A stretch of DNA of 61,534 nucleotides from a virus: IMG/VR virus record IMGVR_UViG_3300042539_001144, positions 1 through 61,534 of that record; one strand, 5' to 3'. Made by a program: the position numbers and the translations under genes. Positions 20,407-30,800 of the stretch are shown here, piece after piece; the first letter of the stretch is position 1; each line of letters starts with the position of its first letter. The notes beneath the pieces were generated by a model. It worked only from the letters and a program-made list of their open reading frames with translations, did not search any database and had not been told where the DNA came from.

Positions 20407-21258
20407 ATGGGGTCAATGGGTGAGGTGGCTGGGAACTACCTGCTGGGAAGAGACGTCTCGCGGGGATACGCGGCGAACATCCGGAGGACGGCGGCGAAGA
20501 TGGATGCCGCTGGGATCACCCCTGCGAACATCGATGGCACGCGCGTCAACATCTGGCTCTCCTCCATGAGAACGTCTGGTCTGTCGCCGATCAGTATACG
20601 GTCTGAGCGCCGCAGCGCAATCACAATCTGGCGGCATGGGATCGAGATCGAGGTGATCAAGAATCCCATCCGCCATGTCGTCCAGCCGAAGGTCCCTCGC
20701 AGGGTCACTCGTGCCTTCCGACGCGACGATCTTACGGGTGCTGTCAATAGGTTCAGCGATCTCAATATCTCGGCGCGTTTTCGGGGTAGCGGCTGCCCGA
20801 AGGCGCTCTGGCTCACCGCGTGGACCATGTTCGTCTACGAAACCGGGGCCCGATTCTCCGACGCCTACTCCCTCCGTGGCGAAGCACTCGTTCACGGCGG
20901 GGTTGCGTGGACAGCCAGCAAGACGGGCCTGCCCGTGATCAAGCGGCTGTCGCAGAGTACCGCGGAACGCTTGCAGCAACTGCTGGCACTCTCGCCGGAC
21001 GGCACCGTGTTCCAGTGGGCCGTGTCGAGGCGCCACGCTTTCGCCGCGATCCGCGAGGCGTACGAGGCGGCGGGCCTGAAGGGCGGCCGGACGCAATGGC
21101 TGCGGCGAAGCGGGGCGACCCACGCAGAGATGGACCGGAAGGGGGCCGCGATGGAGTATCTGGCTCACGCCACGCCCGGGCTGGCCGAGACGAACTACCT
21201 CGACTACACGCAACTCCTCGACCGGATCGCAGCGCCACGGCCGCTGGACGCAGGGTGA
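20407..21258 (+). CDS. int: Tyrosine recombinase / phage integrase
   Basis: 283 residues from ATG 20407, chosen because a promoter covers the longer frame and ACAGGGG precedes this ATG. The N-terminal part (1-95) is a SAM-like core-binding domain. The catalytic domain has R149 in 'ETGARFSDAYSL', K172 in 'TASKTG', R233/R234 in 'WLRRSGATHAE', H254 in 'LAHATPGLAETNY' and nucleophile Tyr264 (or Tyr267). The usual first His of the HxxR motif appears replaced by Gln230 (Q-W-L-R). It presumably integrates at host tRNA-Pro(CGG) via the attP just upstream. Confidence 0.88.
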   Translation: MGSMGEVAGNYLLGRDVSRGYAANIRRTAAKMDAAGITPANIDGTRVNIWLSSMRTSGLSPISIRSERRSAITIWRHGIEIEVIKNPIRHVVQPKVPRRVTRAFRRDDLTGAVNRFSDLNISARFRGSGCPKALWLTAWTMFVYETGARFSDAYSLRGEALVHGGVAWTASKTGLPVIKRLSQSTAERLQQLLALSPDGTVFQWAVSRRHAFAAIREAYEAAGLKGGRTQWLRRSGATHAEMDRKGAAMEYLAHATPGLAETNYLDYTQLLDRIAAPRPLDAG

Positions 21259-21595
21259 CGGACGCATTGACCATGTCGCGGAACGCGCTAGGATCGATGC
21301 CGTCAACTTGAACGGCATCCATCGCAGCCGAGCGGCCGAGGCGAAAGCACAGCCCAATGCGATGGCCTCCTGCTGGAAGCAGGCATGGTGAGTGCCCGTC
21401 GGTTGTACGACTGTCCGGACGGGGCGTGTGACTCTCACCCGCAGTGCAGGGTCGAACGGCCGCGACTGCGTGACCAAAACCAGCGACCGAGTAGGGTGTG
21501 TCTCCGGCTCCAGCCGACTGACATTCCCACCGACTTCCTGCCGTGCGCAGGGAGTCGGTGTGCCCCCTCACCATCCGACTGCCGATGGTGTTCGG
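21259..21595. other. Convergent intergenic region between integrase and virion block
   Basis: 337 bp without a convincing gene. It holds three inverted repeats: GATGCCGT/ACGGCATC (21296-21303, 21312-21319), CCTGCT-GGA-AGCAGG (21369-21383) and CACCATC/GATGGTG (21569-21575, 21584-21590). The last one lies just past the stop of the 1240-aa gene. None has a clear T-run, so they may be bidirectional or Rho-assisted stops. A tRNA-like stretch near 21385-21480 does not fold into a proper cloverleaf. Confidence 0.6.
21569..21590 (-). terminator. Hairpin after the leftward virion operon
   Basis: 7-bp inverted repeat CACCATC...GATGGTG with an 8-nt loop, starting 6 nt beyond the last virion gene. No strong T-tail on the minus strand, so termination is only suggested. 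Confidence 0.35.
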
Positions 21596-24500
21596 CTACC
21601 CCGCCTGCTGCGGCTGCCTCTTGGTGCGGGTCGAGCGGAACCTCTTGGCCCGTCCCTCGGGAGTCTTGACCGACTTGGCCTCGGTCCGCATCTCTTTCTC
21701 GATCTGCTTCTTGCGGGCGACCAGCGCTTGGAACTCCGGCGGCAGGGTGGCGACGACCTCGTCCGGCAGCGTGGTCTTGCTGAAGGTTCGGTTGCCCGGG
21801 ACGCGAGAGATCATCTCGTCGATCACAGCGAGTTCGTCACGCCTCCGCTGGGAGTCGTCAACGAAGTTGCGCCGCACCGGCATGATCGCGTTCCATGCCG
21901 CCTGACCAGTTCGTTCGAGCGGGTCGAGCCGCGGGTCGAGTGCGGTGCCCACAAGGCCAGCCGACGGCCCGAGACCGGGCAGGCCGATGTCGAGTGCGTG
22001 CTTCGCGATGGCTGGCAGGCGGGCGTCCTTGTTGCCCGTCGCTCCGATGAGGACCTTGTCCCACTGCGTGGGCACGGCACCGATGGGTCGCTTCGTGTGC
22101 GAGTCGACGCCCGTCGCCGTCTCCGCCACGGCCTTCACGACCGGGGACATTTGCGACAGCATGTTCTGCGCGGTCGAGTTGGCGGATGCGGAGATGGAGT
22201 CGACGGCACCTGCTGCCGATGGCTTGTACGACAGCATGTTGAGGGCGCTCATGCCGGGGATGTCGACGCCGCTGAACACGGACGACATTCCCTCCGGCGC
22301 CGCTGCGAAGTTCAGCGCGTCGGGCACGCCCGCCGATCGGAGCGTGTCCTCGGCGATACCGAACGCTCCGCGCTCTCGGTAGGTCTGCGGCAGGTATGCC
22401 TCGTCGTCGTCGCCCTGCAAGCGGTCGAGACCCTTGATGACCTGCGCGTACGAGCCGCCCGGGTTGAGCATCTCTTTGGCGGCGTACTGGCCCGACCGCA
22501 GCGTGTATGCAAGGAAGGGCACGAACGTGTCGCGGAGTTGCTTCTCGTACTCGGTGAGGCTCTCGTAGTCGACGTGGACGTCCTTGAGTCTGCGGGCCGC
22601 CTCCTTCGGTGAGACGCCTTGGGCGAGCAGCGCGTTGTACCCCGACAGACGAGTGTGGGCGTCCGACCACTCTCCAGCGTCCTCGAACTTCTTGAAGATC
22701 GGGTTGTTCGTAGTGCGCCGCACGACCGCATCGGGCGCCGAGGACGTCACGCCAAGTGGGTCGGCGTAGGAGTCCTTGGCGTACTGGCCCCACGTCCTCG
22801 GCCGGTTGCCGATCGACACACCCTTGACGCCGAAGAGGTCGAGGGAGTTCTTGTCGGTGACGATGTCGGTGACGGTCTGCGCGTTGGGGATCGGCACGTT
22901 GAGCGGCGTGGACCCGGGCAGCACTTCGAGCAGCGCCTTGCCGGTGCGGTCGCCGATCTCTCGCTCGACTCCACCCATCCCCTTGAGCACACCGGCCTCG
23001 GCAAGGTCCGACAGGTACGCCTTGAGCGTGGCCTCGTCGCCGCCGACGTTGGCGTACGCTGGCATCCCCCGGATGAACCCGATGGCCCTGTCGTAGTTGC
23101 CGTCGAGCAGAGACTGCGAGTGCCACATGCTCTGGACGAGGGGCCGCGGATCGCCGACGGTGATGAAGTTGCCGATGATGCCACTGAGCCAGTCGCGCGT
23201 GATGCGGGCGGGCCGTGCAAGGGCCTGCGCCTTGAAGGCGCGGTTCATCTCGCGGATCAGATTGCCGAACGGCCCGGACTCCTTGGGGGCGGACACAAGG
23301 TTCTGTGCCTTGGTCAGCCGATCGATGAAGGACTCCGGCACGAAGTACGACGAGAGGTCCACGTCGTCGGCCCGGACCTGCCTGCCCTGCTGTTGCAACT
23401 TCTCGGCGATGGCCTCTCGCGCCCGGGCCGCAGCACCGCCCGCCAGTTGCGAGCCCGCCGTCCGCTGGGACTTGAGCCCGACTCTGGCAAGGGCGTCACG
23501 CAGCGACACAGCCTTGCCGCCCGGGTTCGCGCCCGCGGAACCGGCGACTGCCCGGCTGATCACGGAGTCCGCGAGTGCCTCGCCGGTTGCGATGGCACGC
23601 ATGCGCCCGGTGGTGTACCGCGCCACGGCCTCCGCGGGGTGGTTGCCGAACACGACCGGGTCGGCGGGGTCGAGTTGGTTGAGGAACTTGGCGATCTGTC
23701 GAGTCTGCCCCTTGGTCACCATCGGCGTCTGGAGGTCGGGGCCGAGAACCCCGACAGTGTTGCGCTGCTTCTTGGTGAGCCCCTTCGCGGCGGCGGCGCG
23801 GGCCGGGTACAGCGCCGCCTCGCTGCCCTGCACGGTGCTGTAGTACTCGCCCGTCGGGTTGTTGATGTCCGACACGAGCCAGTTGGCGACCTCGTCGTCG
23901 GTCCATCGCTGGCCCGTGGCGGGGTTGATGTCCCGGCCCCCGAGGAACTCCTTCTTCTTGGCGTAGTACCGCAGTTGGTCGATGCCGCCCGGGAGTTGCA
24001 GGAACTTCTTGCGGCGGATCATGTCCCCGGTGGACAGATCGAAGTAGCCGCCCTTGCTGGCGCCCTGCTGGAGGATCTCCCTGTCCAGCGCGGTCGTCAT
24101 CATGTACGGGCGGTATGCCGCACCGAACTTGTGCCTCAACTGGTGGGCGTTGATGCCAGCCGTCTTGCTCTTGTCGAGGAGGTCCGAGCGCATGACGCCC
24201 CACTTCTCCACGAACTCGCGAATCTTCGGGGTGTTCTCGACGAAGTCGATGTCGCGGGGCGTGGCAGCGACACCTTCGAGGTAGCGGTCGATGGCCTCGG
24301 CTGCGTCCACCCCCTTGGCGTCACTGATGCCGGTCCTCCTCGCTACGGCGTCCGGCACCTCGGCGAACTGGATGAGTTGCGCAACGTCGCCAGCCTCGCG
24401 TGCGCCTGCCGAAGCACCTGCGTTGCCTGCTGTGTTGATCTCCGTGGCTGCCGCCTGCGAGATCGGGTCGAGCGTCCCGCCCGTGAGTTTGTTGCTGACC

Positions 24501-25318
24501 TTGTGCGCAAGCCTGCCGACAGGGGACCAGCGTACGGACTCGCCGACTGCATCGAAGAAGCGAGCCGAAGCATCGCCCACAGTCGCACCAAGCGGATCAC
24601 CGACAAGACCGCCGAACCCCCACGAGCCCGAGAGGGGCGTGTCCGCGATGTCTCCATACGTCAGCCTCTTCTTGGAGAGGTAGCCCTGAAGGTGCTGCTG
24701 GAGCCGGGCTGCCTGATCGGGGTCCTTCACTCGATCGACGAGTTGCCGTAGCGTGACCTGCCTCTGCGCCGCACGCTGGCCTACGAGCGGGCGGGCCGAG
24801 TGCTCGGTGAAGTTGTCGATCGAGTCGCGGCCGAGCGCCCGGAGCGTCCGCTTCGCCCGCCCGGGCAGATCAGTCACCATCCCTCTCGCTGCCCGGTCCT
24901 GAAGTTGGCGGCTCGCCACTTCGGCAGCGTCGTCCAGCAGGCCAGCCGCCCGTGCCGCCTTGCCAGCCGGGGTCAGGGCCTTGAGCGGGCCAGCGAGGTA
25001 GGTGAGCGGGTCGGTGGCTACGCCGACGGCCGTGCCCAGCACGAACTTGCCGACGGGGTTCGAGACTCCGAAGGCTCGCTCGGCGATGTCATCCGGGCTG
25101 ACGCGCTGTGCCGCGTCGAGCGGGTTGTTCCACTGCCCATCCATCCCGTAGTCGATGGCGGACCGGACGACCGCACCGGGCGTGTCGAGATACCACAGGG
25201 CGTTGCTGACGCCGCGGAGGGTGCGGCCGACGAGCCCCGGCTGGGACGGGTCAGCCCCGGCCGCCGTGCGCTGCGCTGCGGCGCGCAGGTCGTCCGCAGT
25301 GTCGTACGCCAGACCCAT
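21596..25318 (-). CDS. Giant internal virion / ejection-type protein
   Basis: 1240 residues, the last gene of the virion block. The N-terminus has hydrophobic Gly/Ala patches ('GKFVLGTAVGVATDPLTYLAGPLKALTPAGKAARAAG'). The body is helical with many charged segments. 'VDYESLTEYEKQLRDTFVPFLAYTLRS' near residue 925 matches a motif I know from large phage ejection/polyvalent proteins (D-Y-x-x-L-T-x-x-E-x...PF-x-x-x-x-R). Hydrophobic clusters near residues 690-730 (LSGIIGNFITVG) may insert in membranes. Probably forms an ejection conduit, as T7 internal proteins do. No polymerase or lysozyme motif was found. Confidence 0.75.
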   Translation of the reverse strand: MGLAYDTADDLRAAAQRTAAGADPSQPGLVGRTLRGVSNALWYLDTPGAVVRSAIDYGMDGQWNNPLDAAQRVSPDDIAERAFGVSNPVGKFVLGTAVGVATDPLTYLAGPLKALTPAGKAARAAGLLDDAAEVASRQLQDRAARGMVTDLPGRAKRTLRALGRDSIDNFTEHSARPLVGQRAAQRQVTLRQLVDRVKDPDQAARLQQHLQGYLSKKRLTYGDIADTPLSGSWGFGGLVGDPLGATVGDASARFFDAVGESVRWSPVGRLAHKVSNKLTGGTLDPISQAAATEINTAGNAGASAGAREAGDVAQLIQFAEVPDAVARRTGISDAKGVDAAEAIDRYLEGVAATPRDIDFVENTPKIREFVEKWGVMRSDLLDKSKTAGINAHQLRHKFGAAYRPYMMTTALDREILQQGASKGGYFDLSTGDMIRRKKFLQLPGGIDQLRYYAKKKEFLGGRDINPATGQRWTDDEVANWLVSDINNPTGEYYSTVQGSEAALYPARAAAAKGLTKKQRNTVGVLGPDLQTPMVTKGQTRQIAKFLNQLDPADPVVFGNHPAEAVARYTTGRMRAIATGEALADSVISRAVAGSAGANPGGKAVSLRDALARVGLKSQRTAGSQLAGGAAARAREAIAEKLQQQGRQVRADDVDLSSYFVPESFIDRLTKAQNLVSAPKESGPFGNLIREMNRAFKAQALARPARITRDWLSGIIGNFITVGDPRPLVQSMWHSQSLLDGNYDRAIGFIRGMPAYANVGGDEATLKAYLSDLAEAGVLKGMGGVEREIGDRTGKALLEVLPGSTPLNVPIPNAQTVTDIVTDKNSLDLFGVKGVSIGNRPRTWGQYAKDSYADPLGVTSSAPDAVVRRTTNNPIFKKFEDAGEWSDAHTRLSGYNALLAQGVSPKEAARRLKDVHVDYESLTEYEKQLRDTFVPFLAYTLRSGQYAAKEMLNPGGSYAQVIKGLDRLQGDDDEAYLPQTYRERGAFGIAEDTLRSAGVPDALNFAAAPEGMSSVFSGVDIPGMSALNMLSYKPSAAGAVDSISASANSTAQNMLSQMSPVVKAVAETATGVDSHTKRPIGAVPTQWDKVLIGATGNKDARLPAIAKHALDIGLPGLGPSAGLVGTALDPRLDPLERTGQAAWNAIMPVRRNFVDDSQRRRDELAVIDEMISRVPGNRTFSKTTLPDEVVATLPPEFQALVARKKQIEKEMRTEAKSVKTPEGRAKRFRSTRTKRQPQQAG

Positions 25319-25321
25319 CGG

Positions 25322-27805
25322 TCACTCCACTGCTGCGGAGTCGTCTGAGCCCACGCCACCAGCAGCGGGCGGCCTCGTGCCTCGGAATCGGTGATACCAC
25401 TTGGCTGCGTATGCTCTGTCCTTGATGCCGTGCTGGCGCGCCAGATCAATGAACTCTCTCTCGGAGAGCGGCGGCGGAGCAGGCTTGCCAGCCGCAGTCG
25501 CGGCCTCCACCTCCTGCTGCTTCCCGATCACCATCTTCCAGAAGAAGAACGCTTCGGCAGAGCCCGACGAGACGCTGCCGCTGGCGAGCCGCGACCACGC
25601 ACGGTCTCCGAGCACGCTTCGCACTCGATCCTTCGCGTCGACCTCGCCCATGCCCTGCGCCTCAAGCGCGTGCTGGGCGGCGGCCACCATCGTGTCGAAT
25701 GACGATCCCGGCGGCAGCGAATCGACTGCGTCGTGGACCGTGACGGCGAGCGGGTCTGGCTCCTTCTCTTCCGCCGGAGCCCGACCGCCGCTTGCGTTCG
25801 CCTCCGCCTCGGCCTTGTGACGGGCAGACTCCACCGTGGCGTGGGCGGCCAGTTCGGCCTGCGCCATGGCGGGCTGGCCCATCATGGTGTAGGCGTGAGC
25901 CCGCTGCTGCGGCGTGGAGTTGGGGTCGTCGATGACCTTCCGGGCCGAAGCGGCCATCGCTGCCGGGTGCATGTTGGATTCGCGGTGCCGGTTCGCCGTC
26001 TCGCGCTGGCGGTTGTTGTGCTCCGTGACCGAGTGGATCATGTTCTGCCCGGCCTCGTACACCTCGGGCGACACCATCCCCGTGTCAACGCCCATCTGCT
26101 GGGCGAACGTGTCGAGGTCGATGTTGCGTGCCCGGTACTTGGCCTCGTGGAGCCGATACTTCGCAGCGGCGGCCTTGAACTTGCGGTCCATCATGTCGGC
26201 CGCTTCCTGCGGCGGAGGCCCCTTCGCGCCCGACTCCAAGTGCTCGGCGAGCGCGGCCTCACCAGCGGCGTCGGCAGCGGCACGATCCGCCACGTTGCGA
26301 CGACCGGCGGCGAGATGAGCGGGCTCGGCGGGCGGAGGAGCCTTGGCCTCGGCATCCTTGGCCGCGAATGCTGCGAGGAGGGCCACATCCTCCGCGGCAG
26401 CCTTGGCCGCGGGCGGGATGTCGGCCACAGGCGCGGGCTCCGGGTTCACGCCCATCGCGATGTTGTGGGCATCGACGGCGCTCTGGCGGGCAGCGTCACG
26501 ATCCTTGCCGCGTCGAGCAGCGAGCCGTGCTCCGCCCATGCCGTCAGGGCCGCGGTGCTCGGGGAAGGCCATCTCGGGGGCGAAGCGGTTCTCGTACGCG
26601 CCGACGCCGTGCTTCTTCGCGAAGTCTTCCTTCTCGTCCTCGAAGTCGACCTTCTCGTTGTGCTCGGCAACGCGGCCCTCGAACTTCTTCTTCGAGTCGT
26701 CGTCGAGGTACGTGTACTCGATCGAGACCTTGTGGCCCGTCGCGGTCTGAATCTTGACCGTGCCGGTCTCCGGATCGTAGGAGTGAATCTGGCCGTCGAA
26801 CGCATGGGCGCCGTCGCGGGTGGCGAACCGCTCGAACCCGGGGACCGGGGGCTTCCGAGGATCAACTCGCGGAGCCGGTCCCTTCGGGGGTGGCGGCGGG
26901 ATGCGGCCGGGCCGACCGTTACCGGCCGCAGGTGCCGGAGGCAGCCCCGGCTCGACCGGCCGCTGGGGGCCTCGCGCCGGAGTCTTCATGCCGATCGTCG
27001 GATTCGGCACCATGGCGAGGGGCGTCTCCGTACCGGCGACGGCCGCGGGCATGACGCGGTTCGCGGGCTTCTGGCCCTCGACGCCACCTGCGAACCTGCC
27101 GCCGCCGGGCACGGCCCACCGGGCCGCCGGGGTGTTTTGCAGGGCTTCCACCGCAAGCGGATGTGCCTTCGAGTTGGGGTCGTTCGCGACGATGATCCGG
27201 AGTTGCTCGCCAGCCCACGCCAAAGGGTCGGGCATCCCGGCCGCGTCGGCTGCATCGACGAGTTTGGTGTAGAGCCAATCCTTGCCGATCACATGCATGT
27301 CTTGTCTGGTCCGCTCGCGCGGATCGTCGGGACGCGCTGCCTGCCGAGCGGGCGCTTGCCGAGGCGCAGGCGCGTTGGGCGCTGCCCTTGGAGGGGCGGG
27401 CTGCGCAGCAGGTGGCGGTGCGGCCGGTCTGGCGGCGGGCCGAGGGGAGTAGTTCGGCGCCCTCTTCGGATCGCCGCTCGTGTTCGGGTAGAGGTTGCGA
27501 CCGGCAGGGTTCGCGGCCATGTCGCCAGCCGTGTACTCGTCGATGCCGACGCCGCTCGGCAGCGGGATGGCGGGGTGCAGGCGCCCCATCGCCCCCGCGT
27601 TCGTGCCGCCGACGAGGGCGTACATGCGGTCGCTGTCGCCAGAGGTGGACGGGCTCCACGGTGCGGGTGCGGGCTTCGGCGCAGAGAGGTCCGTGACGGA
27701 GCCGTCCTCGTTGTAGGACAGCGTCCGGGGAGGCGGCGGGCCGCCCGGCTTCCCCTCACGCTCGGCCTTCATCCGGCGGATGCGATCTTCAGCGGTCTCG
27801 GCCAT
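25322..27805 (-). CDS. Large Ala/Pro-rich virion protein with SHD1-like domain
   Basis: 827 residues. The first 320 are disordered and rich in Ala, Pro and Arg with a few folded patches. Around residues 325-380, 'FATRDGAHAFDGQIHSYD...TVKIQTATGHKVSIEYTYLDDDSKKKFEG' follows the SLA1-homology-domain-1 pattern common in Planctomycetota (W/F-T-x-x-D-G, F-x-G, G-x-V-x-I, G-x-x-V-x-I-x-x-x-x-L). The C-terminal half is a long Ala/Glu helical region with 'KYRLHEAKYRARNIDLDTFAQQMG'. Its place among ejection proteins suggests an internal virion protein; the domain may interact with host surface or internal proteins (inference). Confidence 0.65.
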   Translation of the reverse strand: MAETAEDRIRRMKAEREGKPGGPPPPRTLSYNEDGSVTDLSAPKPAPAPWSPSTSGDSDRMYALVGGTNAGAMGRLHPAIPLPSGVGIDEYTAGDMAANPAGRNLYPNTSGDPKRAPNYSPRPAARPAAPPPAAQPAPPRAAPNAPAPRQAPARQAARPDDPRERTRQDMHVIGKDWLYTKLVDAADAAGMPDPLAWAGEQLRIIVANDPNSKAHPLAVEALQNTPAARWAVPGGGRFAGGVEGQKPANRVMPAAVAGTETPLAMVPNPTIGMKTPARGPQRPVEPGLPPAPAAGNGRPGRIPPPPPKGPAPRVDPRKPPVPGFERFATRDGAHAFDGQIHSYDPETGTVKIQTATGHKVSIEYTYLDDDSKKKFEGRVAEHNEKVDFEDEKEDFAKKHGVGAYENRFAPEMAFPEHRGPDGMGGARLAARRGKDRDAARQSAVDAHNIAMGVNPEPAPVADIPPAAKAAAEDVALLAAFAAKDAEAKAPPPAEPAHLAAGRRNVADRAAADAAGEAALAEHLESGAKGPPPQEAADMMDRKFKAAAAKYRLHEAKYRARNIDLDTFAQQMGVDTGMVSPEVYEAGQNMIHSVTEHNNRQRETANRHRESNMHPAAMAASARKVIDDPNSTPQQRAHAYTMMGQPAMAQAELAAHATVESARHKAEAEANASGGRAPAEEKEPDPLAVTVHDAVDSLPPGSSFDTMVAAAQHALEAQGMGEVDAKDRVRSVLGDRAWSRLASGSVSSGSAEAFFFWKMVIGKQQEVEAATAAGKPAPPPLSEREFIDLARQHGIKDRAYAAKWYHRFRGTRPPAAGGVGSDDSAAVE

Positions 27806-27812
27806 GCGTCAC

Positions 27813-30800
27813 CTAGTCGGAGTAGATCGAACCGGGCCTGCCGACGCGGGAGTTCTGCGCCCGCAACATGGCCGCGCGAGACCGCTGCGCCCTCGCCTCC
27901 CTTATGGCACGGAGGGCGTCAACCTCATTCATCATCGGGGCGGCTGCGGCCGGAACGTCGGGGGCCACCGCCGGGGCGTCCTCCTCCCAACTCGGCGGCG
28001 GGCCGAGCACGTCCGGAACGGTCGGGAACATGGCCCGATAAGCAAACGGAGCGGCAAGGCCAGTGGTCACGACGGCCCCGGTCGTCCACCTCCCGGGGTT
28101 CTCGGGGACGCTGCGGATGATTCCGCGGATGTTGTTCGCAGTCCTGTCCCAGCCCCGCTCCTCGAACACTGTCGACGGCACCGGCTGCTGCGGGGCGCGC
28201 GGATTCGGGGGCTGGAAGTTCGGGTCGAACGGGTTGTCGGACGGGGTCAGCGAGCCGGGGTTCAGACCCGGCAGCGGGTTCGGGTGCGGAGCGGGCCGCT
28301 GTGCCCGGGGCCGCTGCGGCACGAAGTTCGGGTCGAACGGATCGGCGGCGGGGAACAGCGATCCGGGGGCGAGCCCCGGCAGCGGGTCCTGATGAGGGGC
28401 GGGGCGAACCAACTGCTGCGGCGTGAGGCCGTGGTACTCCGGCCGCATCCCGGCCGTGGAGGACCACGGGTTGCCGGGCGACGGCGGCGGCGGGGCGTCC
28501 GGCCCGAGACGGTCCACGGGCGTGTGGTAGTCGTCGTACCCGATCCGGTTCAGGAAGTCCTCGAACGACTGGTCGGCAACGACGGGACGCTCCGGCCCGA
28601 ACATCGGGAACGGGCCGTAGTCACCTGCCGGTGCGGCGGCGCCACGGCGAGCGAACGGCCAGCGGTTCATGTCGTCGGCCGAGGCGATCACGCTGGCAGG
28701 CGGCTGCGACGGCGGCGGGGCGCTCGGCACAACAGGCGCGGCGGCCCGCCCCTTGCCAGCCCGGGGCGCGGGAGCCCCCTGACCGGCGTCCGGCGTCTTC
28801 TGCGGAGGCGCAGCGGGCGGGGCTCCGGCGGCAGGTGGCGGCTCGGCGGCGGGCGCAGCAGCCTTGCGGGGCTTGCGGGCCGCCTGCTCCCGGCGGACGG
28901 AGGCCGCGAGTTCGCTTTGCGGCGGAACGGCCGCGAGGGCCCCCGGGTCGTACCCGTTCGGGTCGATGCCCATGAGGTCCGCATCGGTCGGCCCGGCGTT
29001 GTCCGTGCCGCGGAGTTCGTCCGCGAACTGGCTCATGCCGACGTCACGGTCGGTGCCGCGGAGGGCGCGCTCCTCGGGGGACCAGCCGCCACGCACCGCC
29101 TCTTGGCGGGACTCAACGGTGGTTCCATCGTCGCGACCTGCCGCCGCCTTCATCTCGGACTTCGGCGGCTGCACGGCGGGCTGGCCGGGGCGGCGCTGGC
29201 GACCCGTGGGAGGCGGAACCGGAGCCAGTTCGGCGTTGGGGTCGCGGATCACCTCATCCCCGTCCCCGTCGGCGGGGGCGGTGGTCACCTTCGTGCGCGG
29301 CGGCTTGCGGCCACCGCCAGACGTTTGGGTGCGAGCAGGCGCAGTGGTGATCGGCGGAAGCGGTTTGGTGACCGGAGCCTCGGTCGATCCGACGCTGGCG
29401 CTGGCCCCTTCGAGCGGCTGCACGGTCCCCTTGTCGACTGACGACGACGGCGAGGACTCGCGGAGCGGGAACTCGTCGCCCGGCTGCGACACGGTGGCGC
29501 CCTGCTTCGGGCCCGGCCGGGCCTTCAGGCGCTGGTCGGCGCGCGACCGAGCGCGATCTCGGAGGAAGTCTTGCAGCGACGGGCTCGGGCCGGGCTCGAC
29601 GGGCGGCCTGCTCACGGGGGTGCGGTCCGAGTCGCCGCGGATTGCCGCCACGTCGGCGTCCTCGACGTACTGCGGCATCTTGTTCGGCGTGCGTCGACCG
29701 TAGCCAGCCACGAGCGCCTGCGCCACTCCATGGACGGCGTCGTTGTTCGCGGTTCGTGAGACCTTGGGGCCAGCGAGGTCTCGGTCAGCGATGGCCTCGC
29801 CGATCCGGTACGCAATCTCGTACGCCTCTTCGTCAGAGTCGGCGGCGGAAATGGCCTGAAGGAAGGACTCGCCCTCCTTGGGGTACACCTTCACGGTCGC
29901 CTGCTGGGCTGCGGCGAACCGATCGGTCGGCGACTGCGTGCTGCTGCCCCCGGTCCGGTTGTACGTCTTGCCGTGATCGATCCGGGCCTCTTCGACCTCG
30001 TCCGGCGAGAGCCGCTTCGCAGACTCGGCGGCGTTGGGATTGAACCCCGCGGCATCGGCTGCGGTGTTCATGCGGCGAACGGAATCGGGGACGGCGTTCC
30101 TGATCTGCTCCTTGGTGCCCGGGACGATCCCCTTCGGCAGGAGGTTGTCGTCGTCGCCGTAGACGCGGCGGCGCCCGGTCCCGTCCACGTTGGCGGCCTG
30201 CTCTGCGGCCCGCACCTTTTTGCGGTCGTAGAGCCCGTCCTTGGTCGTGTCGTTCTTGAAGAGGTCCGGGTCGTCCTTCAGCAACTGCCGGACCTGCGCG
30301 GACGTCATCTTGTCGCCCGCCTTGACCTCGACGGCGCCGTTCTTTCCCCGGAACGTGAAGTCGTACGGGGCGGCTGTGCCTCGTCGCTCATCGATCACCA
30401 AGTTGGTGATGCGCGACAGGTAGCCGTCGGACTGCGGGCCGCCGATCTTGCCGATGCGCGAGTCTCGGGCTCGCGTCTCGGGCTTCAGGGACGTCTCGCT
30501 GATCGGACGCAGCGGAACGGGTCGGTCGATCGTGATCGTGCGGGCCTTGGTCTTCGGCGGATCGAGGTCGTTGGCGTCGATCTCCGGCTCTCGGAGGATC
30601 ACCTCATCGTCCGGGGTGCCGATCTCCGTGGTGCGGGGTGCGACCGGGAGTGCCTTGCTGCCGTCGTCTCCGCCAGCGATCACCTCACTGCCACGGGTCT
30701 CCCTGCCGGTGCCTCGCCAGCCGCCCCGATCGAGCGGCGGGTTGATGTCGAGAGGGCCAGCGCCAGCGGGCCCGGGGTTGCGGCGAGTGCGTCGGTTGAT

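Noticed and set aside
21385-21480. tRNA-like stretch in the convergent gap
   Set aside because: The GGGTCGAAC segment is not flanked by a proper T-stem, and no anticodon arm with T33 can be formed.
22619-24751. 710-aa plus-strand open frame opposite the 1240-aa gene
   Set aside because: Antisense shadow from high third-position GC; no motifs, no ribosome binding site.
25733-28120. 795-aa plus-strand open frame opposite virion genes
   Set aside because: Antisense shadow of Ala/Pro-rich codons.
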